From positions 1-23,609 of the IMG/VR virus record IMGVR_UViG_3300042521_002927: a stretch of 23,609 nucleotides of DNA; one strand, written 5' to 3'. This document shows positions 1 through 6,381 of the stretch, piece by piece. Within the stretch, counting starts at the first letter, position 1. Each line of letters starts with the position of its first letter. Source of the DNA: a virus. The position numbers and the translations under genes were made by a program. The notes beneath the pieces were generated by a model. It was not told the DNA's origin, made no database searches, and saw only the letters and a list, made by a program, of their open reading frames with translations.

Positions 1-497
1 AGGCGCTCGGTGTTGAGGGCCGAGACTTTGGCGAGTTCGGCGGTCAACTCCGTGCGGACTTGGCTGGCCACGGTGGCGGCGCTTGGGGCTGTCGCACCGC
101 TGACTGGTGCATCGATGCGGGCGAGTTCGGTGGCGAGTTCCACGCGGACTTCGTCGGCGATGGCTGCTGCGCTGGGGACAGACGGAGCGTTGGTCAAGGT
201 TGTCGTGGTGGCGCAGAGTGTCACATTAGCCACTGCATCTGACGCAGCGTTGAATGTGCTGGCTGGCACTTCGGCGCTACCGCTCCACACGATGCTGCCG
301 CTGCCGACATTGGCTCCGGCGGCGCGGAATGCGATTTGGTAGGTTCCTGCGCTGCCTGCCATGTTTCCGCTGTAGAATCCGGTGCTGCCGGTTTCGGGGC
401 AAGAGATGGCAGAGCCTACGGCAGATCCGTTTTGGTATGGCTGGGCGGTGACGGCGAGGCCGGTGGTGGCGAGGGCGATGTTGAGTTCGTTTGGCAT
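1..497 (-). CDS. Phage fibre/collar-type protein, partial (runs off left edge)
   Basis: The frame is open from an ATG at 497 to the window edge (165 codons), so the C-terminus is missing. The N-terminal ~75 residues form a Gly/Ser/Ala-rich beta-type domain (begins MPNELNIALATTG). From about residue 110 there are two imperfect copies of an alpha-helical motif, DEVRVELATELARIDAPVS and SQVRTELTAELAKVS. Motifs of this 'ExxxELaxidaxvs' type are common in phage fibre, collar and head-fibre proteins. The start follows the stop of the upstream gene by 12 bases, behind an A/C-rich leader with no Shine-Dalgarno. Being last in the fibre block, it is probably a virion surface protein. That is inferred from context and motif; no enzyme motif is visible. 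Confidence 0.6.
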   Translation of the reverse strand, partial: MPNELNIALATTGLAVTAQPYQNGSAVGSAISCPETGSTGFYSGNMAGSAGTYQIAFRAAGANVGSGSIVWSGSAEVPASTFNAASDAVANVTLCATTTTLTNAPSVPSAAAIADEVRVELATELARIDAPVSGATAPSAATVASQVRTELTAELAKVSALNTER

Positions 498-509
498 GGT
501 CGTGTTTGG

Positions 510-749
510 TTAGGAGTTAGCGGGAATCCACTGGCGCTCGACGCGGTCGGCGAACCAGACGATGTTCGGTTCCCAGTCGCCGCTTTCGGGTTGATCTATT
601 TTGACGAGGGGGACGATCATTGGATCAACCCAATCTTCCGGGCAGGGGTATGGGCGGATGGTGTCGATGCGTGGCTCGTCGTTTTCGTCCAGCACGATGC
701 TGGCGAGTTCCTTGCGTCCGTCTGCGAATATAAGTCCGTATGTTCTCAT
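510..749 (-). CDS. Small hypothetical protein, fibre module
   Basis: A 79-residue acidic protein that begins MRTYGLIFADGRKELASIV. An upstream in-frame extension to 791 exists, but it would overlap the preceding gene. The ATG at 749 leaves 13 bases after that gene's stop and has an A/C-rich leader (AACCAAAACCACACC), like its neighbours, so I chose 749. It has no membrane segment or signal peptide and I recognise no family. It contains two Trp-rich stretches (PEDWVDPMIVP and VWFADRVERQWIP). Its position between two fibre genes suggests a small structural or fibre-assembly protein, but no function can be assigned from sequence. Confidence 0.55.
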   Translation of the reverse strand: MRTYGLIFADGRKELASIVLDENDEPRIDTIRPYPCPEDWVDPMIVPLVKIDQPESGDWEPNIVWFADRVERQWIPANS

Positions 750-762
750 GGTGTGGTTTTGG

Positions 763-2058
763 TTAAGTTCCGAATGCAATTTCGACGGCATCGACGCTGG
801 CTACCCAGCGCCAGATGGTGGAGGCTGTGCCGGTGACGCTGACTACGAGCGCGTCTGACGCATCGCTCGCGGAGAGTGCGATGGATGTGCCTGCGGCGTT
901 GTCGGTTCCGATGGTGACGGGTGCGTAAACCTCGCTGGTCGTGCCAGAGACATTCTTGAGAGCATACTGCCGCATGTAGTGCGCCACTGCTGCTCCTGTG
1001 CTGGAGATGCCTGTGATGTTAATGGTGAGGCCGAGGACTTTGCCAGATGGGATCGTGAGGCGTGTCGAGGAGCCGTCCAGAAATAGCTCGACTGCGCTGT
1101 TCGTTGTCGTCTTGTTGCGAAGCACGAACCTGGCGCGTTGGGCATCGCCTTTGGCTGCAAAATGTCCACTCGCATGTGCCTGCATTCCACGACGATCTGC
1201 TAAAGCATTTGCTCCTCCCAAAATTCCAGAATTAAGGCCGGTATTTTGGTTTGAGTCGCCTCCTCCTAAAAATGCAGTCCCCGCAGACGACCTGTTGTAA
1301 TAACCACCAACAATTACTTGGCCTCCGCCTGTGCCAGAAGTTGCATTGTCGTAACCCCCCAAAACGACTCCCCAAGGGGAGCCAGCCGCATTTAGTCCAC
1401 CAGCTCCAACGAAAGCGTTTTCGCTTGTTGCAGAATTTGAATTTCCCCCACAAATAACTGTTCGCGGCGCGTTGCAGCTATTATTTAGCCCGCCGCATAT
1501 CACCGAATTGGCTCCGCTTGCTACTTGTGCCGCAGTTGAGCGTTGGAGCTGCAAATCGACCGCAAAATTTCCTCGCGCATTCCCTCCGGCGGGAGTGCCG
1601 TTAGGCTTATGAGCAATCAACGCACCAGTGCCTTTTGGCGTAAGAACTAAAGCGGAGTTAGTTTCGGTGGTGTTTTGCGAAATGGCCACATTTGCTTGGA
1701 TGGCGATGACCGTTCCGGCAGTGATGTTGGTCGTGAAATTGATGGCTGCGCCGCCGCTGGTGGTCGAGAGTTGGAAGGTGTTCCCAGATGGGTTGTGGAC
1801 GAAATAGACGGTGTTTGCGGACAACCCAGCGCCACCAGTGATGGCGCTGAAAATGACGGTCTGGTTTGCCGTGTAGATATGACCGGTCGCAGTGATGACA
1901 TCCGTGGCGGCATCGCCTGTCACGGAGTATGGCACGACGGCATCGTCCACAATGAGGCCGGAGGATTGCAGGATTGTGCCGTCCGTGCCGTCTGCGCGGA
2001 GGATGGCGTTGTCAACTGAGCCAGCGGTGAGCGGGCGAGGGAGTGCGTTTGCGATCAT
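763..2058 (-). CDS. Tail fibre with YadA-like beta-helix head repeats
   Basis: A 431-residue protein, probably a distal fibre that contacts the host. Residues 1-40 carry a fibre motif (ILRADGTDGTILQSSGLIVDD). Residues ~45-130 are a beta-rich domain. Residues ~185-300 hold short repeats of about 14 residues with a Gly-Gly/Asn pattern (ANSVICGGLNN, RTVICGGNSNS, GVVLGGYDN, GQVIVGGYYN, GILGGANAL). These resemble the left-handed beta-helix of YadA-type trimeric adhesin heads. The C-terminal ~120 residues are a beta-sandwich-like domain ending IWRWVASVDAVEIAFGT. The DNA for the repeat part (about 1200-1660) is visibly richer in A/T than its flanks, consistent with exchange of the receptor-binding tip. 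Assignment as a fibre is fairly sure; the YadA likeness rests on pattern only. Confidence 0.75.
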   Translation of the reverse strand: MIANALPRPLTAGSVDNAILRADGTDGTILQSSGLIVDDAVVPYSVTGDAATDVITATGHIYTANQTVIFSAITGGAGLSANTVYFVHNPSGNTFQLSTTSGGAAINFTTNITAGTVIAIQANVAISQNTTETNSALVLTPKGTGALIAHKPNGTPAGGNARGNFAVDLQLQRSTAAQVASGANSVICGGLNNSCNAPRTVICGGNSNSATSENAFVGAGGLNAAGSPWGVVLGGYDNATSGTGGGQVIVGGYYNRSSAGTAFLGGGDSNQNTGLNSGILGGANALADRRGMQAHASGHFAAKGDAQRARFVLRNKTTTNSAVELFLDGSSTRLTIPSGKVLGLTINITGISSTGAAVAHYMRQYALKNVSGTTSEVYAPVTIGTDNAAGTSIALSASDASDALVVSVTGTASTIWRWVASVDAVEIAFGT

Positions 2059-2061
2059 GTT

Positions 2062-2442
2062 TTAGCTGTAGGTGAGAGATTGTTTGTTCGACCACGCGCC
2101 GGTGGCGCTGGATTCGGTGCTGGTGGTGCCTGCGGCGTTGAAGATGGTGCGGGAGATTTCCCAGGCTGCGCTGTCGTAGACGCTGCCGTTGTTGGGAAAG
2201 TCGGCGTAGAGGAGGAAGCCGAGGAAGGTGGTGGTGCCGTCGCTCGAAAGGTCGAAGGCCCAGACGCGGTCGGGTGCGTCTTTGGTGCCGGCCAATTTAT
2301 ACACCTCGCCTGTGCTGGGGTGCTTGGCGTAGATGCGGCGGTCGGTGTGGTTGACCGAGATGGCGCCGGGGGCGAGCTGGTCGGCGGTTGGGATTTTGCC
2401 CGCGACCGTCGAGAGTTTGGGAACTATTTGTGTGGTTGCCAT
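2062..2442 (-). CDS. Short modular tail fibre protein
   Basis: A 126-residue protein made of two fibre modules. Residues 1-52 match the common fibre N-terminal pattern 'KxSxxxGKxPTxxqLxxGxixvNxxDrxiYxKxxxGxVykl' (LSTVAGKIPTADQLAPGAIS, then NHTDRRIYAKHPSTGEVYKL). Residues ~60-126 resemble the C-terminal domain of the fibre encoded at 4629-3712 (AFDLSSDGTTTFLGFLLYAD, ISRTIFNAAGTTSTESSATG, ending LTYS). It probably acts as a small fibre or as an adaptor for a larger one. It is separated from the upstream fibre gene by a strong hairpin (2516-2473) and stops 3 bases before the start of the next fibre gene. Confidence 0.7.
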   Translation of the reverse strand: MATTQIVPKLSTVAGKIPTADQLAPGAISVNHTDRRIYAKHPSTGEVYKLAGTKDAPDRVWAFDLSSDGTTTFLGFLLYADFPNNGSVYDSAAWEISRTIFNAAGTTSTESSATGAWSNKQSLTYS

Positions 2443-2472
2443 GTGGCGTTTTTATTCGGCGGATTTTTTAAA

Positions 2473-2516
2473 CTCCCCCCGCTTGGCGAGGCGCTATGGA
2501 GCGCCCCGCCGGGGAG
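2473..2516 (-). repeat. Strong intergenic GC-rich hairpin
   Basis: Three nested arms pair in this 83-base gap between fibre genes: 2473-2478 with 2111-type partner at 2511-2516 (CTCCCC/GGGGAG), 2485-2488 with 2507-2510 (GGCG/CGCC) and 2490-2495 with 2500-2505 (GGCGCT/AGCGCC), with a 4-base loop. On the minus strand it is followed by TTTAAAAAA rather than a U-tract, so it is a weak terminator candidate. It could instead be an RNA stability or processing hairpin, or a copy of a dispersed palindrome (compare 14097-14126). Confidence 0.6.
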
Positions 2517-2525
2517 TGGTTGCGG

Positions 2526-3443
2526 TTAGTAGGTGCCGCCGTCGATGGTGGACTCGAGAGCACTGATGCGTGTCTCGTGGTCGGCCACATCGGCTTCGAC
2601 TGCGCTCAGGCGGCTGTCGGCGCTGGCTCCTTCGAGGGCCGTGATCCTGTTGCTCAACGAGGTGTCGGCTGTCGCACGGGTCGAAGCCTCGGCTGTGACC
2701 GAGTTTTGCACGCCGGTGATGGCCGCTGCCCTGGTGGATGCCTCGGAGGCGATGCTGCCTTGAACGCTGGTGATCGCGGCTGCGCGGTCTGCCACTTCGT
2801 CGAGGATGTCTTGCTCGGCTGCGGAGACTCTGGTGGTGAGCGCGGTGGCGGCTGTGACTACGCCGTCGATGCGGATGCCGAGATTGGTGTCGCCTGTTTC
2901 ACGCGAGCTGATTTCGCTGGCGAGTGCGGCGTTGTTCGATGTCACATAACCGGCGAAGGCTTGGTCGTTGGTCGTGTCGACGCTATTGATGAGCGAGACG
3001 ATTTCAGCGAAAGAATCGGAATTTGCCCCTGCGGCTGACAGGATGGCGTCCACACGATTTTTCTCAGTGGTGATTTTCGCGTCGAGAGCGTTATCGCCAG
3101 AAACACGCGAGGAGGCTTCTGCTGAAACAGCCGCGGCACGATCAAGAAGCTCTTGAGCAAGGTTAGCGGCGATTACGTTTTCGGCGTTTGTGGCGCGCGA
3201 AATTTCCGAATTCAGATTCGTTGTGAGGGTCGAATCCGCTGCGGAGCGAAGCGAAGCCTCGGCTGCTACGGCGTCAGAAACGAAGGTCTTCTTAGCGAAG
3301 ACATGCTCGCCGCCGATTGGCAGGACGCCTTCGGCTGTGCCGATGAAAAGGGATTTGTTGAGTGTGTCGAATGCGACTTCACCAGTTTGAAGCGAGACCG
3401 GAGAACCGGAACCGCGCTTGATGCGAATGATAGGATTGGCCAT
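2526..3443 (-). CDS. Coiled-coil tail fibre protein
   Basis: A 305-residue trimeric-fibre-type protein. Residues 1-45 form the fibre anchor pattern 'IrIKRGsgxPxsLxxGEvaFdtxnksLfIGt' (IRIKRGSGSPVSLQTGEVAF). From ~60 to the end is a nearly continuous heptad-rich coiled coil with repeats of the form EASTRAAAITGVQNSVTAEA, ending in a short RISALE coil and GGTY. Known fibres with this design are stalks that set the distance between the tail tip and a receptor-binding end. I chose the ATG at 3443; an in-frame TTG at 3491 would begin inside the stop region of the upstream gene. The leader is A/C-rich (AACCCAACCAACAACCC), with no Shine-Dalgarno. Confidence 0.8.
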   Translation of the reverse strand: MANPIIRIKRGSGSPVSLQTGEVAFDTLNKSLFIGTAEGVLPIGGEHVFAKKTFVSDAVAAEASLRSAADSTLTTNLNSEISRATNAENVIAANLAQELLDRAAAVSAEASSRVSGDNALDAKITTEKNRVDAILSAAGANSDSFAEIVSLINSVDTTNDQAFAGYVTSNNAALASEISSRETGDTNLGIRIDGVVTAATALTTRVSAAEQDILDEVADRAAAITSVQGSIASEASTRAAAITGVQNSVTAEASTRATADTSLSNRITALEGASADSRLSAVEADVADHETRISALESTIDGGTY

Positions 3444-3487
3444 GTGATTAGTGGGTTGTTGGTTGGGTTTCGTTCTTGGGGAAATTG

Positions 3488-3715
3488 TCAAAAATTGCCG
3501 CAGTCGATGACGGGGATAGTGAGCGCGTAGGCGCTTGCTGAGGGCGACCAGCGGTAGGGCATGCCTTCATCCATCGCCATATACAGGCGGTCGGCTTTTC
3601 CGATGCTCGGGAAGCTCAAGCGGTTCGGGTATTCGACGATGACGGGAGGCAGGCTGAGGTTGAAGCCAGAGAGATCGAGCGTCTGCGTGAGGTTGGATTC
3701 GGTGATCGTTGTCAT
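3488..3715 (-). CDS. Small fibre-module protein
   Basis: A 75-residue protein that begins MTTITESNLTQTLDLSGFNL. Residues ~35-65 fit a short motif often found in phage fibre/baseplate proteins, 'fPxiGkadrLYmamdegxxYRWs' (FPSIGKADRLYMAMDEG then YRWSPSASAY). Its start overlaps the stop of the upstream fibre gene by 4 bases (ATGA at 3712-3715), so translation is probably coupled. Its TGA stop lies in a TTTGACA box (3492-3486). It is probably a small fibre component or trimerisation adaptor; the exact role is unknown. Confidence 0.6.
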   Translation of the reverse strand: MTTITESNLTQTLDLSGFNLSLPPVIVEYPNRLSFPSIGKADRLYMAMDEGMPYRWSPSASAYALTIPVIDCGNF

Positions 3716-4629
3716 GCGTAGGACAATGTCTCCCGGTTAAGCCACGAGCCGACGGACGAGGTGGTTGAAAGCACGCGGCCGGCGGCGTTGAGTGTCGAGC
3801 GGCGGATGGTCCAGCTTGTGGCGGTTTCTGGCAGTGCTGGCGCGGCTGGGCGGTTGGCGTTGAGCAGGCGGCCGCTGTAGGTAGTGAGGCCGTTGGAAGA
3901 TTGGTCGAACGCGTAGATGTAGAGGGTGGGGTCGATCGGGCGTTGGACGCTGCGGAGGCCGAGGGCGGTGGCGACGAGGAGTTGACCGGCGGCGGGATAC
4001 CCATCGAGGAAAATGATTTTTCCCGTGGCAAAGTTCACGATGTAGTCCACTCCTGGAGCTTGCACGACGCCGTTGAGGGTCACGATGACATGGGAGGGGT
4101 TTGCCGAAGCGAGGCCGCTTACGGAGTAGGTGTCGGCGAGGCCGTCCGCCGTGTGCGTGGTGGTGGTGATGGAAAGCTCAGGCGCAGAGGCGACAACTGC
4201 GGCCGCAAAGTCAGTTATCTGGTTCGCTGTGTGGGTGTGGACGGCTGGAGCTTTGCCGTCGAGCTGGGTCTGGAGGCTGCCGATCGATGCGGCGGCTTCG
4301 GCGATGGAGTCGAGGGCTGCGGGGTCCAGGTTGGCCGTGATGTAGTCGATGCGCTGGCCGAGGGCTGTGTCTGCGGATGCAAGAGCGGCGAGGTCGGCAG
4401 GCAGGCCGGTGATCTCGCTCTTAAGGTGCTGGTGGGCAGATGGCGGGAATGTGGCAGGCTTGCCGGTGATCGCCTCCCACCTCGTAGCCAAGCTGGTGAC
4501 GACGCCCGATGCGTCGATGGTCGCAAAGTCGCCGTTCGGCAGGAGGTAAAGCCGCTTGCCGGAGGCGGGAACCTGTGGCGCACTTCCGGCGATGCCGAAA
4601 TTGATGTAGCGGACGAGTTGCTCGCTCAT
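3712..4629 (-). CDS. Tail fibre protein
   Basis: A 305-residue fibre protein. I chose the ATG at 4629 (MSEQLVRYINFGIAG), which overlaps the upstream stop as ATGA; a longer in-frame start at 4716 would overlap the upstream gene by about 90 bases. Residues ~40-75 contain the fibre linker WEAITGKPATFPPSAHQHLK, typical of 'ItgkP...fpp..H.H' fibre repeats. Residues ~75-110 are a coiled coil, followed by a second HTHTANQITDF linker (about residue 130). A beta domain follows (SHVIVTLNGVVQ, VDYIVNFATGKIIFLDG). The last ~65 residues (AFDQSSNGLTTYSGRLLNAN ... LNRETLSYA) are the same C-terminal module seen in the 126-residue protein at 2442-2062. A host-contacting fibre is well supported by these modules. 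Confidence 0.78.
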   Translation of the reverse strand: MSEQLVRYINFGIAGSAPQVPASGKRLYLLPNGDFATIDASGVVTSLATRWEAITGKPATFPPSAHQHLKSEITGLPADLAALASADTALGQRIDYITANLDPAALDSIAEAAASIGSLQTQLDGKAPAVHTHTANQITDFAAAVVASAPELSITTTTHTADGLADTYSVSGLASANPSHVIVTLNGVVQAPGVDYIVNFATGKIIFLDGYPAAGQLLVATALGLRSVQRPIDPTLYIYAFDQSSNGLTTYSGRLLNANRPAAPALPETATSWTIRRSTLNAAGRVLSTTSSVGSWLNRETLSYA

Positions 4630-5168
4630 GGCGTGGTCGGTGCTGGCATGAATCCGATGCCTGCGGAGGAGTTGAATGCGGCGATCGCTTGTTTCGTGCG
4701 CAGCGGGGTCATCCACTTGGTGTGGTCTGTGCCTGCTTCAGCTTCGGCTTGCGTAGACTTGCCATCGGGGATGGTCGCGGGTGTGCCTTCGGTGCCGAGA
4801 ATGACGCTGTTTTGAATTTCTACCTGTAGCGTGGCCGTGCGAGTAGCCTCGCCCGTGCGGGTGTAGCGCACCTCGAGGAGGGCGTCGGCGCTGGCAGTGC
4901 TGCCGGGAAAGAGGTCTTCCACGGCGGTGGTGTAGAGGTCGAGCGTGCCGGAGTCGGCCACGGCGAGGAAATTAGCGTCCGAGAATTTGCTTTTGAGCGC
5001 AATGCGGCTGGTGGTGCCTGATGGCGTGGCGACGGCGGCTCCTCGCTGAACGAATATGACCTCTACCGGCATGACATCGCGGCGCTTCAGCACGAGCGTC
5101 GGCAGAGCGGCCGAGGAGGCTGCGCTCTTGACGAACCGCCGAGATGTGAGATCGATGAAAAGTTTCAT
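4626..5168 (-). CDS. Fibre/baseplate-associated protein
   Basis: A 180-residue protein. The N-terminal ~120 residues are beta-rich (KLFIDLTSRRF, TLVLKRRDVMPVEVIFVQRG, LLEVRYTRTGE, TLQVEIQNSVIL). The C-terminal part has the fibre linker QAEAEAGTDHTKWMTPLRTK, commonly found where a fibre joins its next domain ('a.eaeaGtd.tk.mTPlr.kqai'). It probably forms the platform or proximal fibre segment to which the next proteins attach. The ATG directly follows a hairpin (5169-5185) preceded by a TTTGACA box (5195-5189). The gene overlaps the next fibre gene as ATGA at 4626-4629. Identity as a fibre component is fairly sure, the precise role is not. Confidence 0.68.
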   Translation of the reverse strand: MKLFIDLTSRRFVKSAASSAALPTLVLKRRDVMPVEVIFVQRGAAVATPSGTTSRIALKSKFSDANFLAVADSGTLDLYTTAVEDLFPGSTASADALLEVRYTRTGEATRTATLQVEIQNSVILGTEGTPATIPDGKSTQAEAEAGTDHTKWMTPLRTKQAIAAFNSSAGIGFMPAPTTP

Positions 5169-5220
5169 GCCGCTACGCGAGCGGCAGGTGTCAAATCACT
5201 CCGCTTCGCTCACGGAGCGG
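5169..5220 (-). promoter_or_regulatory. TTTGACA box with two hairpins at gene junction
   Basis: Reading the minus strand, the stop of the cysteine-rich gene (5210) lies in a CCGCT/AGCGG hairpin (5201-5205 with 5216-5220). Next comes TTTGACA (5195-5189), then a GCCGCT/AGCGGC hairpin (5169-5185), then immediately the ATG at 5168. No Shine-Dalgarno is visible. The 12-mer gccgctacgcga at 5169-5180 recurs exactly in the hairpin at 14105-14116. The role is unknown: translation control, RNA processing or a dispersed palindromic element are all possible. Confidence 0.5.
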
Positions 5221-5623
5221 GAGGGAGCGGCACAGCCTCCCACTTGCCTATCGGGCAGCGCTCGGTGGCCATGCGGAGCTTTGCCCAGGTCGAGCATTTG
5301 CAAATCTGGCAGCGGCCGGTGGAGTTGAGCGCCTGCGCGTCCCACTCCGGGCATGCGCGGCAGGTGGCTTCGCGGGCGGCGAGGATGTCCGGCGGGGTGG
5401 GAGCAAAGCCGCTGGCAGTCCAGTTGACGAGGGATTTGCCGAGGCTCGCCGCTTGTTGCGGGAGGGTTGGAGGATTGGCTTTGACCTGATCGGCGTGCTC
5501 GGGCGTGTTCTCGCCCCGCTCCATGCAGCGGGCGCATGTGCCTTTACTGGGGCGTCCGCCGTGCAGGCCGAGGGCGCAGGTGTTTGCGTGAGCTGAGATC
5601 GGCGTGGCGTGGGGGCAGGTCAT
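5210..5623 (-). CDS. Cysteine-rich (zinc-knuckle-like) protein
   Basis: A 137-residue protein with ten cysteines in two clusters: C3, C16, C30, C33 and C88, C91, C105, C108, C110, C123. Key segments are GTCARCMERG, TCRACPEWD and RCQICKCSTWAKLRMATERC. The spaced CxxC pairs suggest two structural zinc sites. There is no signal peptide or catalytic motif. It starts as an ATGA overlap with the upstream gene, itself cysteine-rich, so the two are probably co-translated and may work together. Cysteine-rich modules of this kind occur next to fibre genes in some phages, but I cannot name a family; virion structural protein is an inference from position. Confidence 0.65.
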   Translation of the reverse strand: MTCPHATPISAHANTCALGLHGGRPSKGTCARCMERGENTPEHADQVKANPPTLPQQAASLGKSLVNWTASGFAPTPPDILAAREATCRACPEWDAQALNSTGRCQICKCSTWAKLRMATERCPIGKWEAVPLPPAP

Positions 5624-6336
5624 GAGAATGTTATTTGCGATGATATTTCTCTTTTATATGAAAAAGTATTTTGAGGGGGAGCGTCGCTAGGACGCCATAC
5701 ATTGTAAACGGCTGCTAGAGTTTGAATGGAATGCGTGCCAAAGATATTTATTGGGAGGATTGGCCCTGTGATCCCAGTTCTATTAGCAATAAATATCTCG
5801 CCTCCGTCCTGTGAGTCGGCGGTGGCAACTCGTATTGAAAGCCAATACGCACATTCAGCAGTTTCATCCGGCTCCAGAAATTGCCTCCCTGGTATACCGT
5901 GATAAGCGTCGTCATAAGGGTTAGGAGGTTCTGTTATTTTTTTGAATTTCCCAATTACAACACTTCCGCTAACTGAATAACCAAAAAGTTCATGGCAGTT
6001 TTGCGGCCCAGATAAATATACACATAGCCAATCTTGAGCCGGAGTAGGAGATACAAGGCATTTTTCATTAAAAAAATTAAATTCGCATGCTGGAGAATCG
6101 ATGATTCCGCTAATAGAATTTGTCTCCCCATTGCATGAATTAGCCCCAAGAATAACCTGCCATGCAATACTGCTTGGAGGTTCAGCCAGAGGGGCTTCTT
6201 GCGGCAACGATCCAATTAAATCTGGACACCCGCCGCAAGGGCCGGGGTTGCAACACGCACACTCCACCGCGCGGAGGCCTTTGGGCGAGTCGGTCTTTAT
6301 CTTGATCTTGTTGTCGGAGGTGCGGCCCAGCGTCAT
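5620..6336 (-). CDS. Hypothetical virion protein with N-terminal CxCC...CxxC motif
   Basis: A 238-residue protein. After a basic N-terminus (MTLGRTSDNKIKIKTDSPKG) there is a compact cysteine cluster C26-x-C28-C29-x4-C34-x2-C37. The rest is mainly beta with aromatic residues (IAWQVILGANSCNGETNSIS, DWLCVYLSGPQNCHELFGYS). Further cysteines are scattered through the first two thirds. The last ~90 residues include ANRTGITGPILPINIFGTHS and VYNVWRPSDAPPQNTFSY. The DNA from about 5640 to 6200 is clearly more A/T-rich than the flanking fibre genes, suggesting a different origin. It may be a fibre-tip or receptor-binding protein with its metal site at the N-terminus; that is inference. No known family is recognised. 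Confidence 0.6.
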   Translation of the reverse strand: MTLGRTSDNKIKIKTDSPKGLRAVECACCNPGPCGGCPDLIGSLPQEAPLAEPPSSIAWQVILGANSCNGETNSISGIIDSPACEFNFFNEKCLVSPTPAQDWLCVYLSGPQNCHELFGYSVSGSVVIGKFKKITEPPNPYDDAYHGIPGRQFLEPDETAECAYWLSIRVATADSQDGGEIFIANRTGITGPILPINIFGTHSIQTLAAVYNVWRPSDAPPQNTFSYKREISSQITFS

Positions 6337-6347
6337 AAAACGCCCCC

Positions 6348-6375
6348 CTGAAAACTGAACTCTGAAAACTGAAAA
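6348..6375 (-). repeat. Heptanucleotide tandem repeat in intergenic gap
   Basis: Four consecutive 7-base units in register on the plus strand: CTGAAAA, CTGAACT, CTGAAAA, CTGAAAA. They fill most of the 45-base gap between two fibre-module genes and end close to the start at 6336. It may be a simple replication-slippage repeat or a leader element; no function is evident. Confidence 0.7.
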
Positions 6376-6381
6376 CTCATC

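Noticed and set aside
3901-4815. Long plus-strand open frame (304 codons)
   Set aside because: It lies entirely opposite the minus-strand fibre genes, which have clear fibre modules and coupled starts. The plus-strand translation is low-complexity Gly/Val/Asp/Arg and is a shadow of GC-rich codon bias.
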